Origin: Arthrobacter sp. Y81
GTDB lineage: Bacteria; Actinomycetota; Actinomycetes; Actinomycetales; Micrococcaceae
NCBI RefSeq assembly: GCF_002929335.1
Contig: NZ_PJIL01000001.1
Coordinates: forward strand, 62,001-126,000
Direction: 5' to 3'
DNA: 64,000 bases
In this document: positions 43,096 through 51,380 of the stretch, one piece after another
Layout of the letters: each line of letters begins with the position of its first letter
Position numbering within the stretch: the first letter of the stretch is position 1
Notes under the pieces: model-generated
What the model was told of the DNA's origin: nothing
Database searches by the model: none
The model's input: only the letters and a program-made list of their open reading frames with translations
Position numbers and translations under genes: made by a program

Positions 43096-43150
43096 GGGGG
43101 ATCCACCACTGGGGTGGCCTCGATACGTTCGACCCGTATGTCCTCCACCA
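43096..43150 (+). other. Minimal tRNA-like element: acceptor stem, T-arm and encoded CCA
   Basis: GGGGGAT (43096-43102) pairs with GTCCTCC (43140-43146; two G-U pairs), followed by A and CCA. The T-arm is ATACG/CGTAT around loop TTCGACC, which meets every conserved T-loop position (T54, T55, C56, purine 57, A58, pyrimidine 60, and G53-C61). D-arm and anticodon arm are missing; the 20 bases between hold one hairpin CCACC/GGTGG. It is either a decayed tRNA or a functional tRNA mimic. Confidence 0.45.
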
Positions 43151-43169
43151 CCGGCGTAAAGCCCAACAA

Positions 43170-43206
43170 GAAGCCCCGGACCAAGTGGTCCGGGGCTTCT
43201 TCGTTT
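43170..43206. terminator. Symmetric hairpin terminator
   Basis: A 14-bp perfect stem (GAAGCCCCGGACCA with TGGTCCGGGGCTTC) followed by TTCGTTT on the plus strand and TTCTTGTT on the minus strand; it can end both the predicted small RNA and glnR. Confidence 0.8.
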
Positions 43207-43257
43207 CGATGCATTGCTCGCGGCGGCCGATACCCGGCCTGCAGTTGTGCGGGGCGG

Positions 43258-43956
43258 CTACGCCTCCGTCAGCTCTTCCTCGGGCTGGCGTACCAGGGTC
43301 AGGCGGTAGCCGACGTTGCGGACCGTGCTGATCAGGTTTTCGTGGTCTGCGCCCAGCTTGGCCCGCAGCCGCCTGACGTGGACGTCCACTGTGCGGGTGC
43401 CTCCGTAGTAGTCATAGCCCCACACTTCGGTGAGCAGCTGCTGGCGGGTGAAAACCCGGCCCGGGTGCTGCGCCAGGTACTTCAGGAGTTCGAATTCCTT
43501 GAAGGTCAGGTTCAGGGGAGCACCGTTGACCCTGGCCGTGTAGCTGGCTTCGTCGATGACGACGCCGGCGGCGCGGATTTCGGTCGGAAGGTCCTCTTTC
43601 TCGGGCACGGCACGTGCGACAGAGAGCCGGATCCTGGCTTCGACTTCAGCCGGACCTGCTGAGTCGAGCAGGATGTCATCGACGGCCCAGGCCGAGGAGA
43701 CGGCCGCCATGCCGCCTTCGGTGAGGATCAGCATCAGGGGCGCGCTGAGCCCGGTGGCCTTGAGCAACTGGGTCAGGGACCGTGCTCCCACCAGGTCCTT
43801 GCGGGCGTCCAGGAGCACAACATCGCAGGGGTCAGTTTCCAGCAGCGCTGTTGGCTCGGCCGGCAGGATATGTACTCGGTGGTTCAGTAGTTCCAAGGCA
43901 GGCAGAATGTCCACCGAGGATCCGGTGCTGTTCGTCAGTAGCAGGATGTGCGACAT
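43258..43956 (-). CDS. glnR: GlnR-type orphan OmpR-family regulator
   Basis: The 232-residue protein has an atypical receiver domain ([20 protein letters not shown] at the start, then [18 protein letters not shown] with the single conserved Asp, and LILTEGG / [18 protein letters not shown]) and a winged-helix C-terminus ([38 protein letters not shown]). The usual acidic pocket and switch Lys are absent, as in GlnR, which works without phosphorylation as a nitrogen regulator. GGAGGAA precedes the ATG at 43956. Next to mshD, as in Mycobacterium. Confidence 0.88.
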   Translation of the reverse strand: MSHILLLTNSTGSSVDILPALELLNHRVHILPAEPTALLETDPCDVVLLDARKDLVGARSLTQLLKATGLSAPLMLILTEGGMAAVSSAWAVDDILLDSAGPAEVEARIRLSVARAVPEKEDLPTEIRAAGVVIDEASYTARVNGAPLNLTFKEFELLKYLAQHPGRVFTRQQLLTEVWGYDYYGGTRTVDVHVRRLRAKLGADHENLISTVRNVGYRLTLVRQPEEELTEA

Positions 43957-44232
43957 TGTTCCTCCAAGGGGCTGTCCGCGCATCATTGGGCGTCTGAACC
44001 GGGCTTTCACCGGCCGGTACTGGCTGCCCGCGTCGGTAGTGGCCAGCCGGAAATCCGGCCGGGTCCGCGACCTCCGAAGGAAGCGTAGCTGAGCTTTGAG
44101 TATACCTAATTGACCCTTAACGGACACTGATCCGGCCGCTTTCAGTTCACGTTTTGCGACATAAGCAGGTCATATAGGGCAGGATTGGACCCAGCGAAGA
44201 TGACGTCAGCAGAGAGTGAGCGCGGGTAAACA

Positions 44233-44967
44233 GTGAAGCCGTGGACCATCGGAACCATCGGGCTGGCCGGGCTTGCTGTATTTATCGGCGGCGCGTACAC
44301 CTCGCCGGAAGTCCTGCTCGGCGTTGCCATTCTGGTGGCATTGGCCGTCGGAATCGGCTGGCCCCATTTCCTTGGCATTCCCGCCAAGAAGACCCTTGCC
44401 GCAATCATAGGGCTCCCTGGTGCGGGCTCGGCCGTGGCTGCCACCTATGTCCCGGCACCGGGTTTCCTTGACTGGACGCCGGCCTTTATCGCCGCAGGTG
44501 TCATGGCTGTGTTCCTGATGCAGCTGATGCGGGGCACCGGCCAGGCCCAGCGGCTGGAGTCGACACTGGGCTCGAGCGCCGGAGTGCTGCTGTCCTGTCT
44601 CGGCGCAGGGTGGATCGCGGCATCGAGGTTCAACGGAGTCAAGGAAATGCTGCTCGTGGCCGGCATCAGTGCGGCGTTCGCCTTGCTGGCAGGCCTCATC
44701 CGCTGGCCTGACCGGATCGTGGCGCCCCTGGGCATTGTGCTGGCGGGCCTGACGGCGCCGCTGGCCGGCCTGATCTTCTCGAACATCGCCGTAATACCCG
44801 CCGCCGTGGTGGGAGTTGTGGTGGGTGCGGTTCTGGTCAGCCTGCGCAGGCTGGTTATACTCCGCGGGGACGCAATTAACATTCCTGCCGCCCTTGGCAT
44901 GGGACTTGCGCCCGTGGCTGCGGTGGGTTCGCTCGCCTACTTCATAGACAAACTACTCATCTACTAA
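44233..44967 (+). CDS. Seven-segment membrane protein of unknown function
   Basis: The 244-residue product, starting at GTG 44233, has about seven hydrophobic segments with short loops and no charged catalytic motif. Only a loop near residue 95-105 (RGTGQAQRLEST) and one near 155 (IRWPDRIV) are polar. I do not recognise the family by function. It is divergent from glnR across a 276-base gap that holds a TATACT box on the minus strand (44099-44104) as a possible glnR promoter. Confidence 0.65.
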   Translation: MKPWTIGTIGLAGLAVFIGGAYTSPEVLLGVAILVALAVGIGWPHFLGIPAKKTLAAIIGLPGAGSAVAATYVPAPGFLDWTPAFIAAGVMAVFLMQLMRGTGQAQRLESTLGSSAGVLLSCLGAGWIAASRFNGVKEMLLVAGISAAFALLAGLIRWPDRIVAPLGIVLAGLTAPLAGLIFSNIAVIPAAVVGVVVGAVLVSLRRLVILRGDAINIPAALGMGLAPVAAVGSLAYFIDKLLIY

Positions 44968-44984
44968 CGCGTTAGGATGGCATC

Positions 44985-45098
44985 ATGTCCGTACTTGCAT
45001 TTGAGATTTTCTTCCTTGTCCTGCTTGGCATTGCCAGCCTTTCCATGGCCTGGTTCGCGGGTTTCGTGGTTTACCGCCTGTTCAAGGGCCAGAAGTAA
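44985..45098 (+). CDS. 37-residue single-pass membrane microprotein
   Basis: ATG 44985, preceded by AGGATGG, opens a 38-codon frame ending TAA at 45098. The product is mostly one hydrophobic helix (FEIFFLVLLGIASLSMAWFA) with a short basic end (YRLFKGQK), a typical inside-positive topology. It lies 17 bases after the membrane protein gene and 36 bases before nitrobindin. Start, binding site and composition make it a believable gene; function unknown. Confidence 0.6.
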   Translation: MSVLAFEIFFLVLLGIASLSMAWFAGFVVYRLFKGQK

Positions 45099-45134
45099 TA
45101 CCAGCCCAGCTGGTTATCTGCAGAGGTAGTTACT

Positions 45135-45749
45135 GTGCCGATTGAAATTCCTACAGACCTCACTCCCGAGCTCGTCCCGTTGTCCTGGCTCATTGGTGAG
45201 TGGGAGGGCAGCGGACGGCTGGGAGCCGGCGAGGAGGATTCCGAGCACTTCTTCCAGCGGGTGTCCTTCACGCACAACGGCCTGCCGTACCTCCAGTACC
45301 GCGCCGAGAGTTGGCTCACTGACGACGACGGCACCAAGCTGCGGCCACTGACGGTCGAGACCGGCTTCTGGGCGCTGGAGCGGAAGCAGCGTGAGGAAGA
45401 CGGCGGGCCCGGCCTGATTCCGGCGGACATCGTTCCCGTCCTGAAGAGCGCCGACGAAGTCGAGGCATTGCGCAACAGCGACGGCGGCTTCGACATCTCA
45501 GTTTCCATTTCGCATCCCGGCGGAATCTCCGAGCTGTACTACGGACAGATCAAGGGCCCCCAAATCCAGCTGAGCACCGACATGGTGATGCGGGGCAGCC
45601 ACTCGAAGGAGTACACGGCAGCCACCCGGATTTTCGGACTGGTGGACGGAAAGCTTCTTTGGCGCTGGGACGTCGCCACCGGAAAGGGCTCCACGCCCGG
45701 CGCCGGACTGGAAGCCCACGCTTCGGCCATCCTGAGCAAGGCATCGTAG
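45135..45749 (+). CDS. Nitrobindin-like heme protein (FABP-like, DUF1794)
   Basis: The 204-residue beta-barrel protein has the family signature GEWEGSG (GxWxGxG, near residues 20-26), followed by YRAESWLTDDDG, ETGFWALER, and a C-terminal strand pair ATRIFGLVDGKLLWRWDVA. Mycobacterial homologue Rv0813c binds heme and converts peroxynitrite to nitrate. It starts at GTG 45135. The heme-ligand His would be expected near the end; HSKEY around residue 156 and EAHASAIL near 195 are candidates. Confidence 0.85.
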   Translation: MPIEIPTDLTPELVPLSWLIGEWEGSGRLGAGEEDSEHFFQRVSFTHNGLPYLQYRAESWLTDDDGTKLRPLTVETGFWALERKQREEDGGPGLIPADIVPVLKSADEVEALRNSDGGFDISVSISHPGGISELYYGQIKGPQIQLSTDMVMRGSHSKEYTAATRIFGLVDGKLLWRWDVATGKGSTPGAGLEAHASAILSKAS

Positions 45750-45858
45750 GGCCAAGCGCTGTAGCGCACGGCATAGTAGGCGCATCATGCCGGTCCAAAC
45801 AGCTGGCCGCAGGTCTCACTGATTTTTGTTGTCCGCAACGAGTGCAGGGAGCAAGACC

Positions 45859-46608
45859 GTGAACAGCCAGCAGCCAGGCCCTGGTAAGCCAGATCAGCGA
45901 ATTAAGGCAAACTACGGCGACCTCAAAGCCGTTTTCTTCAACGGCACCCTCAAGAAATCTCCGGAGATCAGCAACACAGAGGGCTTGATTGAGGTCAGCC
46001 GCCTGATTATGGAGAAGCAGGGCGTCACCACCCGCGTGATCCGGACCGTCGACCACGACATCGCCAGCGGGGTGTACCCGGACATGCGCGAGCACGGCTG
46101 GGCCACCGACGAATGGCCGGAACTGTACCCTGCGGTCAAGGAAGCGGACATCGTGGTGGTGGCCGGACCTATCTGGCTCGGCGACAACTCCTCCCAGACA
46201 AAAAAGCTGATCGAACGCCTCTACGCGCACTCCGGGCAACTGAATGAGAAAGGCCAATGGGCCTTCTATCCCAAGGTGGGCGGCTGCCTGATTACCGGCA
46301 ACGAAGACGGCATCAAGCATTGCTCCATGAACGTCCTGTACAGCCTCCAGCACGTCGGCTTCACCATTCCGCCGCAGGCTGATGCAGGGTGGATCGGGCC
46401 GGTAGGGCCGGGCCCGAGCTACCTGGACGAGGGGTCCGGGGGTCCGGAGAGCGACTTCACCAACCGCAACACAACGTTCATGACGTGGAACCTGCTGCAC
46501 TTCGCGCGGATGCTCAAGGACGCCGGCGGGATTCCGGCCTACGGCAACTTGCCGGAGGAATGGAAGGCCGGTACCCGGTTCGACTTCGAAAACCCCGAGT
46601 ACCGCTAA
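45859..46608 (+). CDS. Flavodoxin-fold NAD(P)H-dependent FMN reductase
   Basis: The 249-residue protein has a flavodoxin-type fold: first strand LKAVFFNGTLKKSPEISNT near residues 22-40 (FMN phosphate loop), VVVAGPIWLGDNSSQTKKLI near 103-122, and GCLITGNEDGIKHCSMN near 145-161. I place the start at GTG 45859 with GGGAG upstream. It would reduce flavin or quinone substrates with NAD(P)H; the partner is unknown. It is a separate unit between nitrobindin and ygfZ. Confidence 0.82.
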   Translation: MNSQQPGPGKPDQRIKANYGDLKAVFFNGTLKKSPEISNTEGLIEVSRLIMEKQGVTTRVIRTVDHDIASGVYPDMREHGWATDEWPELYPAVKEADIVVVAGPIWLGDNSSQTKKLIERLYAHSGQLNEKGQWAFYPKVGGCLITGNEDGIKHCSMNVLYSLQHVGFTIPPQADAGWIGPVGPGPSYLDEGSGGPESDFTNRNTTFMTWNLLHFARMLKDAGGIPAYGNLPEEWKAGTRFDFENPEYR

Positions 46609-46690
46609 ACCCGCCGTCCGCGCCAACGACTGCCGGCGGCCGGGCTTGCCGGTGCCGGAATACCTGCCCACTTAAGGATGTTCCCTTCAT

Positions 46691-47776
46691 ATGACTATCA
46701 AGAGCCCCCTGTTGTCGCGCCCTGGCGCCGTCGAGGCCGGCGGTGCGGACTCCGGCGTCGCGTCGCATTACGGTGAGCCGCTGCGGGAGCAGCGGGCGCT
46801 GGCAGCCGGAACCGCCGTCGTCGACCTTTCCCACCGTGGTGTGGTCACCGTCTCCGGCCCGGACCGCTTGAGCTGGCTCAACACGCTCTCTTCCCAGCAG
46901 GTCACCAACCTTGCCCCGGGCGAGTCCAGCGAACTGCTGCTGCTCAGCATCCACGGCCGCATCGAGTTCGACGCGCGGGTGGTTGACGACGGCGGGACCA
47001 CCTGGCTGATTGTGGAGGCCGCCGAAGCGGCGCCGCTGGCCGAGTGGCTGAACCGGATGAAGTTCATGCTCCGCGTCGAGATCGCGGATGCTTCCGACGA
47101 GTGGGCGGTCCTGGGGACCACCCGGCGGGTGGAGGAATGGTCCGGCCTGAAGGTGTGGGAAGACCCCTGGCCGCATGTGGGTGCCGGCGGCTACGCCTAC
47201 TCCGTGGTCGGGGAAGAATCACATCCGGGCATGGAGCGGCCCTGGTTCGAATACCTGGTCCCGGCCGCGGAACTCGAGGCGACCGTGGGTGACCGGCCGC
47301 TGGCCGGCGTCTGGGCAGCGGAAGCGCTCCGTGTCGCCGCGTGGCGCCCCCGTCTCGGCGCCGAAACCGATGACAAGACCATCCCGCATGAACTGGACCT
47401 CCTACGCACCGCGGTGCACCTGGCGAAGGGGTGCTACAAGGGCCAGGAGACGATCGCCCGCGTGCACAATCTGGGCCATCCGCCGCGCCGCCTGGTCTTC
47501 CTCCAGTTGGACGGCTCCCAGCACACCCTTCCCGCTGTCGGGAGCGAAGTGCGGCTGGGGGAGCGCAAGGTGGGAACAGTGACCTCTGTGGTTCAGCACT
47601 ACGAAATGGGTCCCGTGGCACTGGCAGTCATAAAGCGTTCAGTCTCCCCGGATGAAATACTGACGGTCGTAGACGGCGATGAACCATACACGGCCGCGCA
47701 GGAAGTCATTGTGGCTCCCGACGCCGGCCAGGTGGTGGGCCGCCAGACTGGCTTCCTGAAGGGAACACACCGATGA
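46691..47776 (+). CDS. ygfZ: Folate-binding YgfZ/GcvT-like protein
   Basis: The 361-residue protein has a GcvT-like fold with the YgfZ signature KGCYKGQETIAR near residues 247-258, including the conserved Cys. YgfZ helps build or repair iron-sulfur clusters, probably with tetrahydrofolate. N-terminal TVVDLSHRGVVTVSGPDRLSW aligns with the aminomethyltransferase fold but the glycine-cleavage residues are not expected. It starts at ATG 46691 and overlaps the next gene by four bases. Confidence 0.9.
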   Translation: MTIKSPLLSRPGAVEAGGADSGVASHYGEPLREQRALAAGTAVVDLSHRGVVTVSGPDRLSWLNTLSSQQVTNLAPGESSELLLLSIHGRIEFDARVVDDGGTTWLIVEAAEAAPLAEWLNRMKFMLRVEIADASDEWAVLGTTRRVEEWSGLKVWEDPWPHVGAGGYAYSVVGEESHPGMERPWFEYLVPAAELEATVGDRPLAGVWAAEALRVAAWRPRLGAETDDKTIPHELDLLRTAVHLAKGCYKGQETIARVHNLGHPPRRLVFLQLDGSQHTLPAVGSEVRLGERKVGTVTSVVQHYEMGPVALAVIKRSVSPDEILTVVDGDEPYTAAQEVIVAPDAGQVVGRQTGFLKGTHR

Positions 47777-48216
47777 CAGACAATGCAGGGGACACCGCCG
47801 CTGGACACAATCCAGCCTCAGGGCACAACACAGCCGCTGGACCCGACGACGACACCCTCGCCCTGGCCCATGCGCTCTTTGACGCGGCACGGCAGGGCGA
47901 CGCTGCACTGCTGGGCAGCTACCTTGATGCCGGGGCGCCGGCCAACATGACCAACGCGTCGGGGGACTCCCTGCTGATGCTGGCGGCGTACCACGGCCAC
48001 GCCCCCGCGGTTCAGCTTCTCCTGCGGCACGGTGCGGACGCCAACGCCGTCAACGACCGCGGGCAGACCCCCCTCGCAGGGGCGGCCTTCAAGGGGTACA
48101 CGGACGTGGCAGAGGCGCTGCTGGGCGCCGGAGCCGACCCCGACGCCGGGACGCCCTCGGCACGTGCGGCGGCAGAGATGTTTGCCCGGACCGAAATCCA
48201 GGCCCTGTTGGGCTGA
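47773..48216 (+). CDS. Ankyrin-repeat protein
   Basis: The 147-residue protein has a disordered N-terminus followed by about three ankyrin repeats (LFDAARQGDAALLGSYLDAGA; GDSLLMLAAYHGHAPAVQLL; GQTPLAGAAFKGYTDVAEAL). Its ATG overlaps the ygfZ stop (ATGA), so the two are coupled. Ankyrin repeats mediate protein binding; the partner is unknown. A hairpin follows. Confidence 0.85.
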   Translation: MTDNAGDTAAGHNPASGHNTAAGPDDDTLALAHALFDAARQGDAALLGSYLDAGAPANMTNASGDSLLMLAAYHGHAPAVQLLLRHGADANAVNDRGQTPLAGAAFKGYTDVAEALLGAGADPDAGTPSARAAAEMFARTEIQALLG

Positions 48217-48262
48217 ACGCATTGCCTTGCAGGGAAGTCGCCACGCGACGGCGGCACCACCT

Positions 48263-48299
48263 GAAAGCCCGTGGGTCACCGGACCCGCGGGCTTTCTTG
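48263..48299 (+). terminator. Terminator-like hairpin after the ankyrin gene
   Basis: A 14-bp stem with one G-U pair (AAAGCCCGTGGGTC with GACCCGCGGGCTTT) is followed by a weak TTTCTTG tract. Confidence 0.6.
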
Positions 48300-48307
48300 C
48301 GCCCTAA

Positions 48308-48323
48308 TATTCCATGTGGAATA
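48308..48323. promoter_or_regulatory. Candidate PadR operator
   Basis: TATTCC-ATGT-GGAATA is a perfect 6-bp inverted repeat, with a further half-site CGGAATAA at 48330-48338, about 70 bases before the PadR start codon. Confidence 0.5.
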
Positions 48324-48393
48324 GTTGAAGCGGAATAATGGCGGTTTGCCGCCAAACAACACTGCGCTGTCGGATTACAGGGGGACCGGAACC

Positions 48394-48957
48394 ATGCCAC
48401 GATCCGCTCCGCTGACGCCGCTCGGCATCTCGGCCCTCTCACTGCTGTTGGAGGAGCCGATGCATCCGTACGAGATGTACCAGCTCCTGATGGCCAGGCA
48501 TGAAGACCGGCTGGTCAAAGTGCGTCCCGGTACGCTCTACCACGCCGTCGGCCGGCTGGAGGAACGAGGACTGGTGGAAACAGCCGGCACCGACCGGGAG
48601 GGCAACCGGCCGGAACGGACGACGTACCGGATCACGCCCGCGGGGCGGGAGGCCCTGACGGCGCGCCTGCAGGACATGCTTGCCGAGCCGGTCAACGAAT
48701 ATCCGTCGTTCCCGCTGGCTATCGCCGAGGCCTACAACCTTCCCGCCGCCCTCGTTGTGGAACTCCTGGACCGCAGGCTGGCGCTGCTGCAGGAACAACT
48801 CGAGTTCCTGCAAAGAGGGGAGGCGGCCGTCCTGAAGAAGGACGTGGCACGCAAGTACTGGATCGACCTCGAGTACCAACAGACCATGCTGGGGTCCGAA
48901 ATGGGCTGGATACGCAGCCTGCAGGACCAGCTCCGCTCCGGGGAAATCCCGTGGTAG
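48394..48957 (+). CDS. PadR-family transcriptional regulator
   Basis: The 187-residue protein has the PadR winged helix (ISALSLLLEEPMHPYEMYQLL, near residues 12-32; VRPGTLYHAVGRLEERGLV with the recognition helix) and a C-terminal dimerisation helix rich in Leu and Gln (LLDRRLALLQEQLEFL). GGGGA lies upstream of ATG 48394. A 31-base gap separates it from a DHA2 multidrug exporter, which it very likely represses until a toxic ligand binds. This pairing is standard for PadR proteins. Confidence 0.9.
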   Translation: MPRSAPLTPLGISALSLLLEEPMHPYEMYQLLMARHEDRLVKVRPGTLYHAVGRLEERGLVETAGTDREGNRPERTTYRITPAGREALTARLQDMLAEPVNEYPSFPLAIAEAYNLPAALVVELLDRRLALLQEQLEFLQRGEAAVLKKDVARKYWIDLEYQQTMLGSEMGWIRSLQDQLRSGEIPW

Positions 48958-48988
48958 CGGAACACACCACCACACCCGAAGGATTCAC

Positions 48989-50515
48989 ATGGAAAACGTA
49001 GCTAGGCCGTGGCCGGCCCTTTGGTCCCTGGTGATCGGCTTCTTCATGATCCTGATCGACACCACCATCGTCTCGGTCGCCAACCCCCGGATCATGGAAG
49101 GCTTGAACGCCGACATCAATTCCGTCATCTGGGTGACGAGCGCCTACCTGCTGGCCTACGCCGTGCCGCTGCTGATCACCGGCCGGCTGGGCGACAGGTT
49201 CGGGCCCAAGAAGCTCTACCTGACGGGCCTTGTGGTCTTTACCCTCGCGTCCCTGTGGTGCGGCCTGTCCGGCGACGTCCAGACCCTCATCCTGGCCCGT
49301 GTGGTCCAGGGCTTTGGTGCTGCAATCATGACACCCCAGACCATGGCGGTCATCACGCGGATCTTTCCGCCGGACCGGCGGGGTGCGGCCATGGGCATCT
49401 GGGGCGCGACAGCCGGCGTCGCCACCCTGGTGGGACCGATCCTCGGCGGTGTCCTGGTGGACGGCCTGGGCTGGGAGTGGATCTTCTTCATCAACGTGCC
49501 CGTCGGCATAGCAGGCTTCATCCTGGCCCTGCGCTTTGTTCCGTCGCTGACCACGCACCCGCACAAGTTCGACATCCCCGGCGTGCTGCTCAGCGCCGTC
49601 GGGCTCTTCCTGCTCGTGTTCGGCATCCAGGAAGGCGAGACGTACAACTGGGGCACCATCACCGGCCCCATTACCGTCTGGGGCCTGATCATCGCCGGCC
49701 TTGCCGTGCTGGCGGGGTTCGTCCTGTGGCAGCGTTTCAACAAGGGCGAGCCGCTCCTGCCGCTCTCGCTGTTCAAGGACCGCAACTTTTCGCTGGCCAA
49801 CCTGGGGATCACCACGGTGGGCTTCACGGTGACGGCCTTTGGCCTCCCGCTGATCTTCTACTACCAGGTGGTCCGCGGGCTGACTCCCACGCAGTCGGCC
49901 CTGATGATGATCCCGATGGCGCTGATTTCAGGCGGCCTCGCGCCGGTGGTTGGCAAGATCATCGACCGCGTGAACCCGAAATACATCACCGCCGGCGGCT
50001 TGGCACTAATGGCCGTGGCGCTGTTCTGGAATTCAGCGCTGATGCACCCGGACACGCCGATCTGGCTGTTCCTGCTGCCCAGCGCCGTGCTCGGCTTCGC
50101 CAACGCGGGCATCTGGGCGCCGCTGAGCTCCACTGCCACGCGCAACCTGCCGCCCCGCCAGGCCGGGGCGGGCGCCGGGGTCTACAACACCACGCGGCAG
50201 ATCGGCGCCGTGCTGGGCAGCGCGGCCATTGCCGTCCTGATGCAGGCGCGGTTGGCTGAGGAGCTTCCGGCGGCGGCCGGCGGTGCCTCGGGGGAGGCCG
50301 GCTTGAGTTTCGGCGGCCAGCTTCCGGAGGCCCTGCGCGAAGGATTCTCGACGGCGATGGGACAGTCCATCATGTTGCCGGCGGCAGTGATTGTGCTTGG
50401 TGCGGCCGTGGCGCTGTTCTTCGCAAAGCCCAAACCGGTGGAAAACTGGGGCGGCTCCGCGGCGCAGGCATCGGACACCGCGGCGGCCAAATCAGCGCAG
50501 GCCAAGTCCGTCTAA
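48989..50515 (+). CDS. DHA2 (EmrB/QacA) multidrug MFS exporter
   Basis: The 508-residue protein has 14 membrane segments. Motif A-like GRLGDRFGPKKLYLTG lies near residues 67-82, the DTTIVSVA motif of DHA2 near 21-28, and IWVTSAYLLAYAVPLL near 48-63. A Gly/Ala-rich loop lies between segments 13 and 14 and the tail is acidic-poor and disordered. It would export drugs by proton antiport and is probably controlled by the adjacent PadR regulator. Confidence 0.9.
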   Translation: MENVARPWPALWSLVIGFFMILIDTTIVSVANPRIMEGLNADINSVIWVTSAYLLAYAVPLLITGRLGDRFGPKKLYLTGLVVFTLASLWCGLSGDVQTLILARVVQGFGAAIMTPQTMAVITRIFPPDRRGAAMGIWGATAGVATLVGPILGGVLVDGLGWEWIFFINVPVGIAGFILALRFVPSLTTHPHKFDIPGVLLSAVGLFLLVFGIQEGETYNWGTITGPITVWGLIIAGLAVLAGFVLWQRFNKGEPLLPLSLFKDRNFSLANLGITTVGFTVTAFGLPLIFYYQVVRGLTPTQSALMMIPMALISGGLAPVVGKIIDRVNPKYITAGGLALMAVALFWNSALMHPDTPIWLFLLPSAVLGFANAGIWAPLSSTATRNLPPRQAGAGAGVYNTTRQIGAVLGSAAIAVLMQARLAEELPAAAGGASGEAGLSFGGQLPEALREGFSTAMGQSIMLPAAVIVLGAAVALFFAKPKPVENWGGSAAQASDTAAAKSAQAKSV

Positions 50516-50523
50516 GCCTGCAC

Positions 50524-50565
50524 GGCTGAACCCGTTGGGCTGAACCCGTTGGGCTGAACCCGTTG
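50524..50565. repeat. 14-base tandem repeat, three perfect copies
   Basis: GGCTGAACCCGTTG occurs three times in direct succession just after the exporter gene and before the end of the convergent GNAT gene. Confidence 0.9.
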
Positions 50566-50580
50566 GGCCGGCCGGGCCGG

Positions 50581-51339
50581 TCAGCCCAGCCGGACCGTGG
50601 TGTGGATGCCGCCCGTGGCGAATCCGAGGCTGCGTGCTATCGCCAGGGCGCCCTTGTTGCTGACATCCGAACGCCACTGCAGGGTGAGCCCCGCCGCCAG
50701 CGCCTCATGGGCCGCGATGGACGCCGCCAGCGAGCCGAGTCCCCGGCGGCGCCAGTCAGGGTCAACGAGAACCCCCATGTGGGCGAGAATGCCTTCCCAC
50801 TCGGTATAGGCGCCGCAGGCCACCGGAATCTTGCGGCCGTTGTCATCGCGCATGATGGTGTAGCGGTGGTCGAGGTCGGACAACCCGACCTCGTTGACGT
50901 CGTCGGGCGGACACATGCCTTCCAGCTCAATGGCTTCGGGGTTGCCGTGCGAGACCGTGAGTTCCTCCGCCGGCTGGAGCAGGGGGAGATCGTCCGCGAA
51001 GAAGAGGGCGGCCGCACCCTGCCCGTGTCCGCCGTGCTGACGGGTGATGGTCAAAAGGGTTACGTGCTGCGCGAGCTCCTCATCAGGAATGCCCTCGGCG
51101 GCGTCCAGGGCCCACTGCGGTCCCACGAGGGCCGATGCCCCGAAGAGGCGCACAAAATCAACTGACTTCCGGGATTCGTCCGCGCGTGTGATCCGGGCAG
51201 CGGCCGCAGGCGAGCCGGTCCCCGAAGCGGCGGCATCGGCGTCGAGCTTCCGGGCTTCGGCGAACGCTCCGTCATCGAGGCCCAGGCGGCGGGCCCAGGC
51301 CAGCTGGATGATGTCTGCGGAACCGGCGTCGAGAGTCAT
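50581..51339 (-). CDS. GNAT-family N-acetyltransferase
   Basis: The 252-residue protein has a C-terminal GNAT domain with acetyl-CoA loop VDPDWRRRGLGSLAASIAAH (R-R-x-G-x-G, near residues 192-211) and a following SNKGALAIARSLGF strand-helix. The N-terminal 100 residues form a helical region (SADIIQLAWARRLGL) of a type seen in several actinobacterial GNATs. Substrate unknown. TAGGGT at 51346-51351 on the minus strand, six bases before the ATG, implies a leaderless single-gene transcript. Confidence 0.83.
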   Translation of the reverse strand: MTLDAGSADIIQLAWARRLGLDDGAFAEARKLDADAAASGTGSPAAAARITRADESRKSVDFVRLFGASALVGPQWALDAAEGIPDEELAQHVTLLTITRQHGGHGQGAAALFFADDLPLLQPAEELTVSHGNPEAIELEGMCPPDDVNEVGLSDLDHRYTIMRDDNGRKIPVACGAYTEWEGILAHMGVLVDPDWRRRGLGSLAASIAAHEALAAGLTLQWRSDVSNKGALAIARSLGFATGGIHTTVRLG

Positions 51340-51345
51340 GCCTCA

Positions 51346-51351
51346 ACCCTA
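51346..51351 (-). promoter_or_regulatory. -10 box of a likely leaderless promoter
   Basis: On the minus strand TAGGGT lies six bases before the ATG at 51339. Confidence 0.5.
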
Positions 51352-51380
51352 CCCAGCGTGGACCCGACCCGCGGAGGGAA

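Larger units (their letters stand above)
43067..43206 (+). ncRNA. Predicted small RNA between mshD and glnR
   Basis: A consensus-like promoter (43032-43060) and a strong hairpin terminator (43170-43206) define a transcript of about 135-140 bases that runs opposite to its neighbours and has no convincing open frame. It holds a hairpin GCTTC/GAAGC near 43076-43088 and a minimal tRNA-like element (43096-43150). The hairpin terminator could instead serve glnR, since it is symmetric. I do not match this RNA to a known class. Confidence 0.45.

Noticed and set aside
43067..43206. tmRNA
   Set aside because: The acceptor and T-arm are present, but the transcript is far too short, the tag-coding frame and pseudoknots are missing, and the 5' end does not match tmRNA.
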